Of a DNA stretch of 64,000 nt, positions 41,391 to 58,228 are shown one piece after another. The stretch covers positions 3,534,001-3,598,000 of the forward strand of contig NC_089390.1 in NCBI RefSeq assembly GCF_003171515.1, in the 5' to 3' direction. Both the position numbers and the translations under genes were made by a program. The DNA comes from Pyrenophora tritici-repentis. Its lineage: Eukaryota > Ascomycota > Dothideomycetes > Pleosporales > Pleosporaceae. Within the stretch, counting starts at the first letter, position 1, and each line of letters starts with the position of its first letter. A model generated the notes under the pieces. It worked only from the letters and a program-made list of their open reading frames with translations. It searched no databases and was not told where the DNA came from.

Positions 41391-42515
41391 ATGTCAAACG
41401 CGAGCACACGTGCGCACGTGGCCAGCACCGAGGCGACACCGCAGTCGTTGATCCCTGCTGTCGATCTCGATCTCGAAATTCGTCAAACCTCAACACCAGA
41501 AGACAGTGACAACGACAGCGACGCATCCACCGGTTTTACGACCAAGAAAACCCGCAAACAGCTTCGCAAGCAAAAGGCAAAAGACAAGCGAGCGCAGGCT
41601 CTGAACGACCTTTTTGCAGCCGTCTCCCAACTCGCTATTTCCCTGCAAGACACCAACGGAATCCCAATTGAGACCCACCAATCGACATTCCCTCAAAGCC
41701 GCAAGGAAAAACGCAAGCAGAAGAAAACTAAGCACGACTCCGCACTCCCCACCCCCAGCGGGACGGATAGCGAAACCCCACCAACACCCCCGCGCAAAAC
41801 ACCACCCAACAACGCCTCGCAAAAGGCAAATCCCAATCCCTCATCCAGTGCACTCGCCATGGCGAAACCCGCCCTTCAAAAAAGCTACCCCCTCCTCGTA
41901 GCCTCCATCGGAAACCCAGGCGCTACCTACTCCAACACGCTCCACTCCGCCGGCCACATTGTAACCTCCGCCCTCTCAACCGCAAAGTCCTACGCGCCCT
42001 TCACAAAAGGTCTCTCAGGCCAAGTCTCGCGCCCGCCACCCACCCACCTTGCCTTCAGCTTCACAGGCTTCCGTCATGTCCCCACCGAGCACGACGCCAC
42101 TCAAGACTGGACATTCTGGCAATCCACGTCCCTGATGAATGTTAGCGGGACCGGGGTGAAGAAGGCGTACAACGAGTGGTTACGGGGAATACGGCAGGCG
42201 TCTGGGTCTAATACGTTGGAGGGGCGGTTGGTGGTTGTGCACGACGAGTTGGAGTCTGCACTAGGGAAGATTACGATTCGTGATGGGGGTGTGAGTGCAA
42301 AGGGACATAATGGGATTAAAAGCTGCCAGCAGCAGCTTGGGGGGATCAAGTGGTGGCGTGTTGGTGTTGGGATAGGAAGGCCTGAAAGTAGGGATCCGAA
42401 TGTTGTTAGTAAGTATGTGTTGGGAAAGATGACATCTTTCCAACGGGGTGCGTTGGAGAAGTGTACGGTGCCGGTGTATAAGGCCTTGGAAGAGATTGCG
42501 GAAGGGAAGCGGTAG
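41391..42515 (+). CDS. PTH1: Peptidyl-tRNA hydrolase (Pth family)
   Basis: Releases peptides from stalled peptidyl-tRNA, likely in mitochondria or cytosol. 374 residues from ATG 41391; an in-frame ATG at 41256 would add 45 residues of polar sequence. Residues 1-165 form a charged, Lys/Pro/Ser-rich extension absent from bacterial Pth. The Pth fold then begins with LLVASIGNPGATYSNTLHSAGH, where GNPG and the His in LHS correspond to the substrate Asn and catalytic His. Further motifs: SLMNVSGTGVKKAYN, LVVVHDELESALGKITIRDGG (catalytic-site Asp in HDE), KGHNGIKSCQQQLGG and VGVGIGRPESRDPNVVSKYVLGK. All key residues are present; Asn after the catalytic His is Ser. Confidence 0.9.
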   Translation: MSNASTRAHVASTEATPQSLIPAVDLDLEIRQTSTPEDSDNDSDASTGFTTKKTRKQLRKQKAKDKRAQALNDLFAAVSQLAISLQDTNGIPIETHQSTFPQSRKEKRKQKKTKHDSALPTPSGTDSETPPTPPRKTPPNNASQKANPNPSSSALAMAKPALQKSYPLLVASIGNPGATYSNTLHSAGHIVTSALSTAKSYAPFTKGLSGQVSRPPPTHLAFSFTGFRHVPTEHDATQDWTFWQSTSLMNVSGTGVKKAYNEWLRGIRQASGSNTLEGRLVVVHDELESALGKITIRDGGVSAKGHNGIKSCQQQLGGIKWWRVGVGIGRPESRDPNVVSKYVLGKMTSFQRGALEKCTVPVYKALEEIAEGKR

Positions 42516-42790
42516 ATGAGGATTAGAGGTGTATACCCTGCATAGCAATTTCTGTTGGCATTTTCAAGGGCGTTTGGGATGATACCCCACGAGGCATCAA
42601 GAGCGTAGCAATGTATGAATATGAATTGGATCTACTGTAAACAAAAGCATGTCTAGGTATCGTGCAAGCCCTAAACTGGATATTCGTGAAACAAGCCTGA
42701 CTCCTGTTCAGCAATGCAATACCCACTTGCAATCGAAACACCCAACCCCAGTGAATCGGATACAATAAACAACAGCTGCCGATCAACGAA

Positions 42791-44705
42791 TTAGGCAACC
42801 GCAGCGTGATTCTTTCTTTCCTTCTTCTTGTTTGCAAGTCGGAGTTTTGCCAGCTCTCGGCGATCGGCTGCTGTTAATTTACTCCCATCCCTCTTCACTT
42901 CTGCAGATCTTTCTGTATGGTGGGCGGTGACTTTAGTGAGTTCGAACTTGGGGTCAGTGGGAGCGTGGTAGGATGTGACGTTATTTGTCTTCCGTGGTTC
43001 AACTTTTGGTGCAGTGGGATTGTGTTTCGCATCCTTTGTGGAGATAATCGAGGTTGCTCCGAGTTCTGTAGCATGAATAGCTTTCTCAATTGTGTGTTCC
43101 CTGCGCCTCGGTGGATCTGCTTTCTTTTCGCTCTTCGTCTCCGTCTGTTTGGCCTGCGATACTGACTTGGACACCCCACTCTGGCGAGGCGGTGGATTCC
43201 ACTCAGGTCTAGTGTAGGGTTGGCCAATAGAGATGGGCATCGCCATCTTGTCCATTTGCGGTATCGAGCGGTCGTTCAAGTCCATCCATGGGTCAAGACC
43301 AGGCGATGGCATAGGCAGAGGACTCGATGGAGGCATCTCGGCTGGTGGTTTGGGCACATTATTCTCCTTGGTTGGCTCATGTCTGCGGATCTTCAAGGGC
43401 GATTTGGGTACCTGCTCTTGTTGAGTGGATGTTGGAGCTTTGTCCAGGGTAGCATCAGAGGGTTGCTGAGGTGCATACGGCGACTTGCCAAGAAGGATAG
43501 AAGCTTCACCCTCTCCAGTCCCAAGCCTGGATGGGAGAGTCGGTCGATTTAGCGTGTCAGGCATAGTACCACGGCGTTGGCGACGAAGTCTTGGCGATTT
43601 GTTCTCTTTGGTAGATGAAGCCATACTGTATGACATGTCGGGATCGAGGTCCAAGCCATGCGGAGCGGATCGTGGATGATCTTTAGTGCCATCTTCATAA
43701 ATGTCAAATGGAACTTTATTTTTTGGAAGGTCGGAAGAAGGCTGAGAGGCTGAAGCTTCCAAGACGGCCACTCGTGCCTTTAGTGTTGCTATTTCGATGC
43801 TTGACGACCCGCTCGCCGCCATAGCTTGGCGGAGTCGTTCCTGGAGGTCCTTGTTCTGCTGTTCCAGATCCTTCTCTCGCTGCCTGTGCCGCTTGCGCTC
43901 TTGCTCGAGTTTGTTCGCTAGCTCTGTGACTTCGCCATCCTTCTTCATGGCAAACTTCTTGGCCAGCTGTTGCTTCGCGATAACTTTCTTCATCTCCTTT
44001 TCGCTCTTGTCTGCATAGCTCTCGTACTGCTCCTTCCAGTATTTGCCAGACTCGGACCGTGGCGCTCCCAGATCTATTGTGATGTCGCTATCGTCCCTCG
44101 CCTTGGGCTTCTGTCCTGATTTGTGCTGTATTGTTGTTCGTGCGTCAAGAAGGGCCTCGGTAAGCCTGGTGCGTGGTCGTTTTTCACTTTCGGCGTCTAG
44201 CTTCAATTGCGTACCAGGTGTCCACGGACTGGGAAACTTGCCAGGGCAGTCGTTGGGTATACCGGTCTTGCCAACGTTGCCGCGCTTGCCTTCATTGTCC
44301 ACCACCTGCGAGCCGAACGACACCTGCTTTCTTCCTTTGCTGGCTGTGCCTGGTGTCATGAGGATACCCCCTGGCTGTTTCGATGGGGATATAGGCGGAC
44401 CATTCTCTCTTGGCGCGGGCAACTCAAAAGCTTTTGCGTTGGCCGCGTCCACCCTTGCTTTTCTTTCGCTTTTCTTTACGGTGTCCTTGGTGTCTTCTGG
44501 GGCAGGCGTTCCGAATATGGCATGCTTGAAGGCCTTGACGGCAAATTGGTGGGCCGGAGTCTCTGGCGGCTCGATGAAGGTCGACTCGTAGTTGTTTTCT
44601 GGCGGCGTTAGCAAGCCTTTGTTGGCGCGCACTTGGATGCGACGTACCAGGCTGGAGGTCTTCGATGACATTGGTGATGCGCGGTCCCGTGATCCACGAA
44701 AACAT
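42791..44705 (-). CDS. CUT12: Spindle pole body-associated protein CUT12
   Basis: Spindle pole body component that in fission yeast links the pole to Polo kinase activation and mitotic entry. Two exons: 44705-44648 encodes MFSWITGPRITNVIEDLQP, the family's conserved first residues, and 44598-42791 continues; together 621 residues in frame. After EPPETPA and FKHAIFGTPAP comes KQVSFGSQVVDNE (residues 110-122), an RVxF-type docking site for protein phosphatase 1. A long coiled coil begins at about 210 (GKYWKEQYESYADKSEKEMKK) and runs to about 300. The rest is disordered and Pro/Ser-rich. The frame is open further upstream, but the first exon is clearly the one with MFSWITGPR. Confidence 0.92.
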
Positions 44706-45272
44706 GGCGACGTATTTTTCTTGGACGTCGGACCAACTCGGAGTTGTGGTGGAGATGCTGGAGACTGTGGGTGGCCTCGGTTGCGACGAGGGGATATAGT
44801 CGCGGCTTTGTTTGGCCTATTGTTTACCCGCTGAAAACGAGGGCTGCACTGCAAGCTGCATCGGCCACTGTCAACCACGTCGGATGCTGGCAGTGAGTCG
44901 TATTACTTGCAAACACGATGCGACTGGGTCTAGTGTGTTTACCAGAGAAGGGAAGGCGTGGTGGTGCATGTGTTTGTTGTGCGCGCAGGAGCTGAGGCAT
45001 GAGGAAGTCGCGTCCAGCGGCTCGTCCTTGCAGGGATGGCGCGGGAGCGGTCCCATAGCAGCGGGGCTCGCCAACATATCATCGCCCCCACCGACCGCTA
45101 CTTTCGTACATGCGCTGGCCAGCAGGTTTCCACATATCGTCACATCTATTCTTTCACCCTTTTTTTACCAGTCGGAATGTCTGCAGTGTGAAGGGCAGCG
45201 GCTACGGCTGCTACTCTCCGTCAATACTTACCATATATGACGGCCTATTCAACAATCCACAACTAGCCCACT
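44706..45272. promoter_or_regulatory. Divergent promoter of CUT12 and GCN2
   Basis: 567 bases between two divergent genes. Several small ATG-started frames precede GCN2; none is convincing. No specific site identified. Confidence 0.4.
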
Positions 45273-50315
<5,043 letters not shown>

Positions 50316-50762
50316 AAATGGGCAGGTTGGCAAGATTCAGGATGCTGGCACGTCGTCGAGCGTGTTCCGGCATGGGAAGCTGAGGCAAATATGAAAAAGC
50401 TCGGTAGAGCTCGTCAAAAACAGATAATCGATGATTCTTCAGTTTAGTACCAAACGATGCGCACCATAGTATTGAGAAGATAAAGAATCTCCGCGCGCAC
50501 ACGAATACCTCCATCTCCAATACCTCCCACAGCCAACATGGGCATGGGAAGCTGCGAGCTTAGGATATTGTCCGCGTAGCCGCGTTTCTACGCTGAAGTA
50601 TGTAGCAAAGTAATTGGGTGTTCATCAAATCAAATACCAGCGACTATTTCTTCACTAATCTTGCCTTGTACCAACAGCACAATGAGGTCATTAAACTCAA
50701 TATTGTGTCTACGGGTATCATAATCGAAAAGAACCATACATAGGAAAAGCATCCCACCCCCA
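50316..50762. other. Convergent 3' region of GCN2 and the membrane protein gene
   Basis: No gene seen. AT-rich. Confidence 0.5.
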
Positions 50763-51911
50763 TCACCCATGCTTCTGCAATGGCATCTCATCCCCAAACG
50801 CGCCCGGCGTCAATGGCGCCTCATGACTACACTGCAAGCTCGTCCCTACACACATATTACTCGCCTCGGCAAATTCCTTGTCCTGCTGCACAACATTGAC
50901 ACAAATATCCATCCTACGCTGAATCCCCCTCTCCAAATGGTCCTCGCTCCCAATCTGGGCGAGCCCCGTGCCAGTTGACTGACGTTTCGCACGACTGACA
51001 CTGCTAGTGAAGATTACAGATTCGCGTTTCTGGCTGGGTGTAGTAGCGGACAGCGAGTGCGAGTTGGGATAGCTGTGGCTGGGGAAAGGTTCGGTGTCCA
51101 TGTCGTTTTGGGGTCTACCTCTTGCGAGGCGCACGACGAGCGAGGCCATTGACATTTCAATGTTGAGTTTGATCATGTAGACAACGGGGTGAAATTGTAT
51201 GTAAACGACCTGGTTGGGGAGGAACATCAAACCGATCAGTAGGGCGTCCATGGCGATTGACAAAACCATGAGTTTGCCGTTGAAGCCGACGAGGGGCGCA
51301 TATTTTGTGAGACCGTGTCGTTGTACTAAGCGCAGTTTGACGGTGCGGAGGAAGTAGTAATTTAGGCCTGCGTCGACGGCGAGGATGATGACTTTTGAGA
51401 TTTTGTCCCACACGGCGTTTATGGTGACGAAGGTTTTGCTGACGGGGGGCACGGTGTGCGAGGGGATCCAGATGCAGAAGACGGCGATGTTGATGGTGGT
51501 GATGATGAGGACAGTGCCCCATTTGAGCTTAAAGATTGTGCTGCGGTGTTCGGCGATGAGGGCGATGCGGTTGATGATAATTTGCATGAGAAGTTGAATT
51601 TCAAAGACCCAAAAGAAGAGGATAGCGAAGAGAACGGGTACACTGCAGATGCGCATGTTAGGAAGATCGGACAGTCAGGGTTGAGGTACTAACCTAGGCC
51701 CAAGTTTGCCGTTGAGGAATAACCACCCAATAACGCCAATGATGAAGTTGACTAAAATCTCTCCCCATATCATGTAGATATAGGCCGACCGTAATGGGCT
51801 ATGGTTCCGCCGTGTCTGCTTGACAGCCTCCCATACCGTCAGAAACCCAAAGCCGAGCGTAAAACCTGCAGCGAGTGCCGCAAGTTGATAGTCCTCAATG
51901 GTAGTCGACAT
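50763..51911 (-). CDS. Integral membrane protein, seven-helix type, unknown function
   Basis: Two exons, 51911-51694 and 51642-50763, total 365 residues in frame. Hydrophobic helices are visible at about 10-28, 45-67, 74-96, 107-126 (GTVLIITTINIAVFCIW), 142-160, 183-203 and 207-230, so about seven membrane spans with a short extracellular N-terminus. The C-terminal 130 residues are soluble, with Ser/Thr-rich and Arg-rich phosphorylatable sequence. The layout resembles fungal integral membrane or PTH11-like receptors, but no CFEM domain or diagnostic motif is present. Receptor function is a guess. Confidence 0.8.
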
Positions 51912-53960
51912 GATGTTGGATGGGCTGGACCGATCTTAAACGAGTGGAAGTTCGGCCAGTTACTCCCCAAGTACATGATTTAGGGAGTTCAAAGTAACAG
52001 TATATCGTTTTCAACCCCGGAAAGGAGACAAGACCGTGTCAGTGGGTCTATTGTAAAGTGCCAAGGCTCTAACATTGGCAAACAGACTGATCGTGGGGCG
52101 GTGTAGGATGGAATGTGATGTACCGTAGATCTTCCGCGGGATACACAGACTCGAGTAATGCTGGATACCTGTCAGGACCAATCTCCACGTGCGCGTACCT
52201 TGCAACAGCGAAAAAACGTATCTTGGAGGCTCTTGCATGCGTCTGTGCATAAGGTCGCTTAGAACCTTGCCTAGAACGGTATGAGGGGCATGCGTACTAT
52301 GAACGGGCGCGGCATTGAGACTCTAGCCGATGTTGTCAACATCTGTCAAACTCTGTTGGCAGATCTACTATTGATATCAGACCGTGACTGTAGATCAAGG
52401 CCCGAGAACGAATGCCGCATGTCCAACCAAGGAGTGGCTTGCGATTTCTCAGTCTCACTCATCCATGGATTTCTATTCTCGAGCTGTCGAGCGCTGGACC
52501 GTAAGCCTCCCTAAACACGACTCACGAAGAACGTGGAGAATGTCATGGTGAGTAGTTCCGAGAACTGGAGTGTGACATCCGAGATCTGTTCCAAGGTTGA
52601 TTCCTGCGGCCCCGCTGATCATCATTACCGATCTTCTGGGTCCCACATGTAAGCCCGTATACAAAGCTGTAACCTGGAACTTTCGAACCGCATATTGGGT
52701 TTTCATTCATGCATACGTACGTACAGTACACACGGCATGAGGCTCCACTTTTGGGGTCAATCGATAGGATTTAGGCACTGCCCTTGGTTAGAGATCACCT
52801 CCACGGACCTCGGGACGTTATCGTTGGTCTCTGATTACCTGCAACGGTTCCATGCATTAGGGCGAAAGGATGAAGTGTCATGCCCCACGTCAGGGCTAGT
52901 GCAGAGCCAGAAAGGAACGCGTCATGCTATTGTGTTTGAGCCAATCCATCTGGAGGCGAGTCGCTGTCTCTTCCGACGAACTTGGGCAGCCATTGTGGCT
53001 TCCGCGGGCACCCGTGGTGATGGCAATCGAAACGACCGAGGAAGATCCGCAATACCAGACACTGCCGTTATACTCACTTGGGATTAGATGTCTTACTGAT
53101 TTGCAGGCTGTATGACTAGCCGACATCTGTCGGACGGGCAGTGTGTGAGAAAGTATACGATATACCAAATAAGATGGAGAGGTTTTCTGGTTAGTCGTGA
53201 ATCACAGACGAAAGCGGCAACCATCATTCGAGACGAACGGATGCAACTGAATCAAAAGCTGGAAAATCTTCGGGCGGGCTTTCCATCCAATCGGTATGTC
53301 GGTGTCGGCGAGGTTCTTCAGTCTGACCGGAGGTGTTCGTGCAACACGGCTTGTAGGTAGCTCGTGCGCCAACGTTCTCGCTACCAACCGTGACATGAGC
53401 AGCTGGTTGACAGCGAAAGTATCGGTAAACCCCGCTATCCCGTTCGTAATAGGCGTATCTGGCGCCTGTGGTAGCTTCTATATACTAGGATGTCAAATGT
53501 TCTATGCCATCCAGGTGTGAGCCATATATTGAACGACGCAAACATGGGGGTCCATCTCGCCAATCTCTTGTACATATATCGCTGTAAGAGCTAGTGTAAC
53601 AAAGCATGTATCAACCCGGATAATACGCGCCCGATCGTCAGGAAAGGAGGACCGGATTGGCCCGGTGACAGCCATGGGCCTGAAGACTCATGCTCATTGG
53701 AATACCCACAAAATAGTGATGAGTTCAAACTAGGCTCAGTCATGGATATGGTCAACTGATCATGTGTTGGCGGATTGGCATAGATGTATTGTGAAAATGA
53801 GAGCCCAGCCTAACGGGCATGGATGAACGGGGAATCACACTAGATACACTAGGAAGCCAATTGGCCATATGCGGAGTGAAAGCAGTACACACCTCGAACA
53901 TAAGGTTTATATGACGTGCCTTCATTTCCCATTCTTATCCCCGCAAAGCTTCAGAAACAC
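51912..53960. other. Gene-poor 2-kb region
   Basis: Only short open frames in all directions (the longest near 52695-53087), none with domain or splice support. Contains MITE copy D at 53447-53518. Confidence 0.5.
53447..53518 (+). mobile_element. MITE copy D, 3'-half, degenerate
   Basis: GTAATAGGCGTATCTGGCGC and then CTATATACTAGGATGTCAAA and CCATCCAGGTG line up in order with the second half of copy B. The left end is absent or highly diverged (a TTGACAG and GGTAAAC are found from about 53407). Confidence 0.6.
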
Positions 53961-55307
53961 TTAGTCATTTGCGTCGATGCCAAACTCTTCCTGGACCTCC
54001 ACAATTCTTACACCGCGCTGATCCGCAATGAGACCCATCAAGCCTTGACCTACGTCTTTCAATTCGTTGTATTCGTGTAGTAGCTTGATATGTTCCTTGA
54101 CGATCCTGTTCGCCGCTGACATGATGTCGGCCTCTGTCGGATCGTCCGTACCGTTATCCGTCTCAGCATCCGAGGATGCCGTTTCTTCCATGAGTACTTG
54201 GATGGCTGGAAGAGCGCCTAAAGCAGCCAATAGTGCACCCTTCTGTGCTTTGAGCTCGGCGACGGTAACTTCCTGGGGCGTCTTCAGGGGTACCACGCTT
54301 GTAGACATCGGGTCAGGCTGTGCCGAGGAGTCGGATTGAGCTAGGGAAGCGGTTTGTACCGGGGGTGGGATGTCAAAATTTCCATCGGTAACTTCTTTCG
54401 GTGCCAACGTTTCTTCCGTTCTACAGTGTTCTTCCCCGTATTTCTCTCGCAAACTCTGATCTGAGTGAATTGAAGGGATCGCCTTTTGTGCGTACGTCGC
54501 TGACTCATCTGGTCCGGTAGTTGGCCAACAAGCATCGACCGCTCGCAAATCGCGAAATGTATTCTCCGAGTCCTCCACCTTACCGATTGTGGGGCATGAA
54601 GTGTGTCCTTGCATAGCTGTCACCGGAAGCGGACCAAGGTTGGTCAATTCTGAAGTTGCGCAATCAGAGAAGCCAGTGATGCTTGCTTGCGCTCTTGTGT
54701 CTGTTGACATTGTTGGCAGGGCTTGTATGGTATGAGTCTATTTCATGTGAGCAACTGGGCTTGCAAGATGAGTTGGTCTGGGACAGACTGCATCTTCGAT
54801 TGAAATATCACTCAAGGCGTGGGCTGCAGCATGCTTGTCGTTCTCTGCTGGCTTTTGTTGCTCATTGCCCGTCACACTGAGTTGTTGAGTTACAGGCATC
54901 ACTTCTCCTTGGTCTTCAAACAGGACAATTGTAGTTTCCTTGTCGGCTACGCGGTCAGCATCTTGTTGTTGCATATCGGTATTGCCAATATGGGTTGGGA
55001 CATGCGCGCCGTCCTGCGCTCCAACATTAGTCTCCTCAACGATAGACGCGTCGTCTTTGAGCGAAGCATCATTTGGACTACGACCCAAGCACTTCGCATT
55101 GTCTGCAGTCGTATTGGCATTGCTTTCGACGCGTGTTTGGTGAGTGCAGTCGGCTGCTTGGCAGGCGTCTTGTCGCTCTTGGGATGGGACGAGCGCTATT
55201 GCGCAAAGCTTGTCTTGTGCAGCTTCATCTGAAACAACCATTGGCGAAGACGTCATCAGCTCATCCTCCGAGTCTGCGACCTCTGTGATGCCCTTCTCAA
55301 TGGCCAT
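53961..55307 (-). CDS. SWI5: SWI5-family DNA repair and recombination protein with long N-terminal extension
   Basis: The last 90 residues carry the Swi5/Sae3 domain: VAELKAQKGALLAALGALP, a coiled coil, then VKEHIKLLHEYNELKDVGQG and GLIADQRGVRIVEVQEEFGI. Swi5 pairs with Sfr1/Mei5 and helps Rad51 or Dmc1 form filaments. A model with exons 55307-54812 and 54700-53961 closes to 411 residues (MAIEKGITEVADSEDEL start); the intron (GTGATA donor, CAACAG acceptor) is my best choice, but the downstream exon has its own ATG at 54710 and could be used alone (249 residues). The N-terminal part is acidic, Asp/Glu/Ser/Gln-rich and disordered. Usual Swi5 is about 85-120 residues, so the extension is notable. 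Confidence 0.8.
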
Positions 55308-55594
55308 GATGGTGGAAGGTAAAGTGACAATCTTGGAGTTGGTGTCGGAATTTATGGGGCCCGTCGGGGGCGAAAGCCAATTGCGGCAAGATCTGGTCAC
55401 GTAATCAAATGATTGTGACGACGCATCCCATGAATAGGGCTACATACAACACCAACCGCTCCTATCGACCCACCTCACCTCCATGTGTCTTAGCACGCGA
55501 CTCTGAAACCTAACAAGGCGGAGGTAAAAACCACATTTGTCACTGGTGGCGCCACTTTTACCAAAACAGATCATTGCTTGTGAGCAGGCGCGAC

Positions 55595-57169
55595 ATGGAC
55601 TCCGTTACAAGAAGAGCGGCCCTTGTGGCGCTCCTCCTTTGCATCACAACAACCACGGCCCACGAACATCATATGGACAACATAAAACAAGGCAACGTCG
55701 TTTCCGACGACCCCATGGTGTGTTGCGCTCACGAATAGGCAAATGTGACCAAAGGCTAATCTTCGCCACAGGACTCAATTCTATGGATACACATTTTGAT
55801 CCAGACGCTCGCATGGGGCCTCATCTTCCCCACGGGCATGGTATTGGGCGTACGGTGCCCTGAAAGCAAGACTGAGGTGGAAACAAGCTGACACGTGACT
55901 AGATAATACGATCGAAATGGCACGTCCCTGTACAAACGACCGGCTCACTCCTCGCAATCGTCGGATACTTCCTCGGACATAAGCACAAGGGCAGACAGTT
56001 CACCAAGAACATCCACGCGCAATTCGTTCCCTTCATCATGCTCATGTTGATTTCCCAGATTGCCATGGGCATCTACCTGAAGCTTCACCTCGAAAAGGGA
56101 ATCAACGGCAAGATCCGGCGCATTGTCGTCAAGGCGCATGGCATTGTCGGCAAGGCCATGCCAGTAGTAACATGGGTGCAATTCCTCTTCGGAGGTATCA
56201 CAGCCATGGGCTTCTGCCATGCCGACCACACTGGACAATGTTTGGCGCACTTCATCATGGGCAGCGCCTTCATCGCATATGGCATTATCCTTTTGATCCT
56301 GCTTCTGGTCGGACAAATGTGGTTGCGAAGGACCGGACGGAGCCAAGAGTTCTTCGACTCGCTCGTCATTGCTGCGTGGGGTTGCGTCAACACCTTTACC
56401 GAACACCGCTGGGGAGGACCTTGGGGGCACAATGACCTTCAGCACACATCCATGGGCATTGTATGGTGGGCGGCAGGTCTGGTTGGTGTCTGGCTCAGTC
56501 GAAAGAGAAACGGGCAGCCGAAGCGCAACCTCATCCCAGGCATCGTCATCCTCATGACTGGCTGGGCTATGTCAGCGCATCCCCAACATCTACCCCTATC
56601 CACCATGATCCACACTGTCTTTGGGTATACACTCATGGCTGCGGGTGCTGCACGCATCATCGAGATAGCTTTTGTGCTCAAGGACCGGTCGTCTGTTACG
56701 AACGATGGGTCAGACCCGAACAGCTTCCAGTATATGACGCCCTTCTTGCTAATGGCGGGCGGCTTCATGTTCATGGGAGCCACGGAAGAGCAAATGCAGT
56801 TTTTGTCCGATGCGAACGTCACACATGTATCCTATGTGTTGATCCTCTTCAGCATCGCTTTCTTGTTATTCTTGTGTAAGTTTCACCCCATCACTGCTTT
56901 ATGATGCAACTAACCCATTGCCAGTTGTCAACATGCTTATTCACCTATACGCCGTATATACCTGGGGAGAGGATGGCAAGGTCGATGCGGAAGCGCCCTT
57001 TGCAGACGAATTCGCGAATGGCCATGCCAATGGACATCCCAACGGATACAGCCGAGTTGAGCGCACAGTAAGAGATGCCGAAGAGTTTGAACTAGAAGGC
57101 CTCGACTCGGATGAAGAGGAGAATGCGGCGCTTGCGAACAAAGAGAGGTCACGTGTCGCATTGCCTTGA
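55595..57169 (+). CDS. YTP1: YTP1-like membrane protein (DUF2427 / Ytp1 domains)
   Basis: Four exons, 55595-55717, 55772-55849, 55903-56875 and 56925-57169, total 472 residues in frame. A signal peptide (ALVALLLCITTTTAHEHH) is followed by the DUF2427 region with ILIQTLAWGLIFPTGMVLG, KAHGIVGKAMPV and a GITAMGFCHADHTGQCLAH segment with several His that could bind metal or haem. The Ytp1 part follows: CVNTFTEHRWGG and NDLQHTSMGIVWWAAG, with several more membrane spans to about 420. The tail is acidic (EFELEGLDSDEEEN). About ten membrane segments in all. Resembles cytochrome-b561-like fungal membrane proteins; the role of Ytp1 is not known. Confidence 0.9.
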
Positions 57170-57186
57170 TTACCTCTCATGCCCTT

Positions 57187-57540
57187 CTATACCTTTAATT
57201 CTTTAATAAACTTGGGCATGCGTTCTGGCGGTTTAGCGAATGCACTCCAGCGTCGTTGTGCTTGAGTTTTGGTGAGTACCTTTTTATACATGAATAGATA
57301 TGTTTCCTCGGTCATCCTTACGCCCTGGCATGTTGCAACGAGTGGTGCGCTTTCCCACCGGCTATGCTCAATTTCACATGACAGCTTGTTCGCCATCAGA
57401 CGTGCCAGTCTCGCCATCATCACACGCACGTGCAGCAATGTCGAACTTTTCGTTGAGCTGTCCACGTAAGCATGTGGCCGAAGCAGCCACCAATACTCTC
57501 GTCGCGCCGCATCACGACGAAACACGCAATTATAGCTCAA
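57187..57540 (-). CDS. Possible small hypothetical gene
   Basis: An open frame ending with VRMTEETYLFMYKKVLTKTQ and RRWSAFAKPPERMPKFIKEL. Its stop lies 18 bases from the YTP1 stop, tail to tail. The C-terminal 60 residues look protein-like and hydrophilic, while the first half is less convincing and begins without an ATG in the frame, so a spliced upstream exon would be required. No family recognised. Could be noise. Confidence 0.3.
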   Translation of the reverse strand: MSYNCVFRRDAARREYWWLLRPHAYVDSSTKSSTLLHVRVMMARLARLMANKLSCEIEHSRWESAPLVATCQGVRMTEETYLFMYKKVLTKTQAQRRWSAFAKPPERMPKFIKELKV

Positions 57541-58228
57541 AACTGACTATGACACACGATTTACCTCTAACGGCCATTTCGTGTGTCAAAGACAACAAGG
57601 CGATGGAAAGTGCGGTGGAGCCTGCGGTATAAAACTTCTTTGTCGCTGAGCCGATGCAAGCCGAACGTCTTTTCCATCATCACCCGCCATCGTACCTTCC
57701 GGGAGCTAAGCGGTTAACGGAGATCCTGCCATACCGCCTACCTCGGTCTAGCATGGGCATTACTGCTTCCAGTCTAGTCAGGGCAGAGTTGTCAGGAGCG
57801 GTGGTGATGACGCACGTCATCCGGTGTATTTGCTGTTGGTGTCTAGAATCTGGGCTTTTTACTATTCCAACACGCTGGTGGAGACGACCCACTTGGCAGG
57901 GAAAATCAGGTACCTTGCACGTGTGATGGATCTCACGATCAGGTCGTGTAGTGGTGTTGAGGCGGGGGCGACGGCCGTGGGGGAGGGAATTTTTTCGCCG
58001 CGGTGTTTTTTTTGCGACGGGAAATGTGAGGGTGTGTAGGGGTGGGTATATAAAGGTCTGGGGATTGTGGGTTGGGATGGAGAATATCATTCAAGACATC
58101 AGCAAGTTCTTGTACTACAGCTACTATACTCATTTTCAACTTTCAAACTCACAATTACAACAACTCGGCATCAATCAACCAACCCACCACCGCCAAAACC
58201 AAGCTACTCCCTACGACAAACCACGAAA
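57541..58228. other. Intergenic, promoter of the small gene at 58229
   Basis: Contains a TATATAAAG box at about 58047-58055 some 175 bases before the ATG and a pyrimidine-rich leader. No gene seen. Confidence 0.5.

Noticed and set aside
44043..44591. 182-codon plus-strand frame opposite CUT12
   Set aside because: Antisense to the conserved coding exon of CUT12; Ser/Leu/Cys-rich shadow composition.
52695..53087. 130-codon open frame in the 52-54 kb gap
   Set aside because: No domain, no codon bias like neighbours, no splice continuity.
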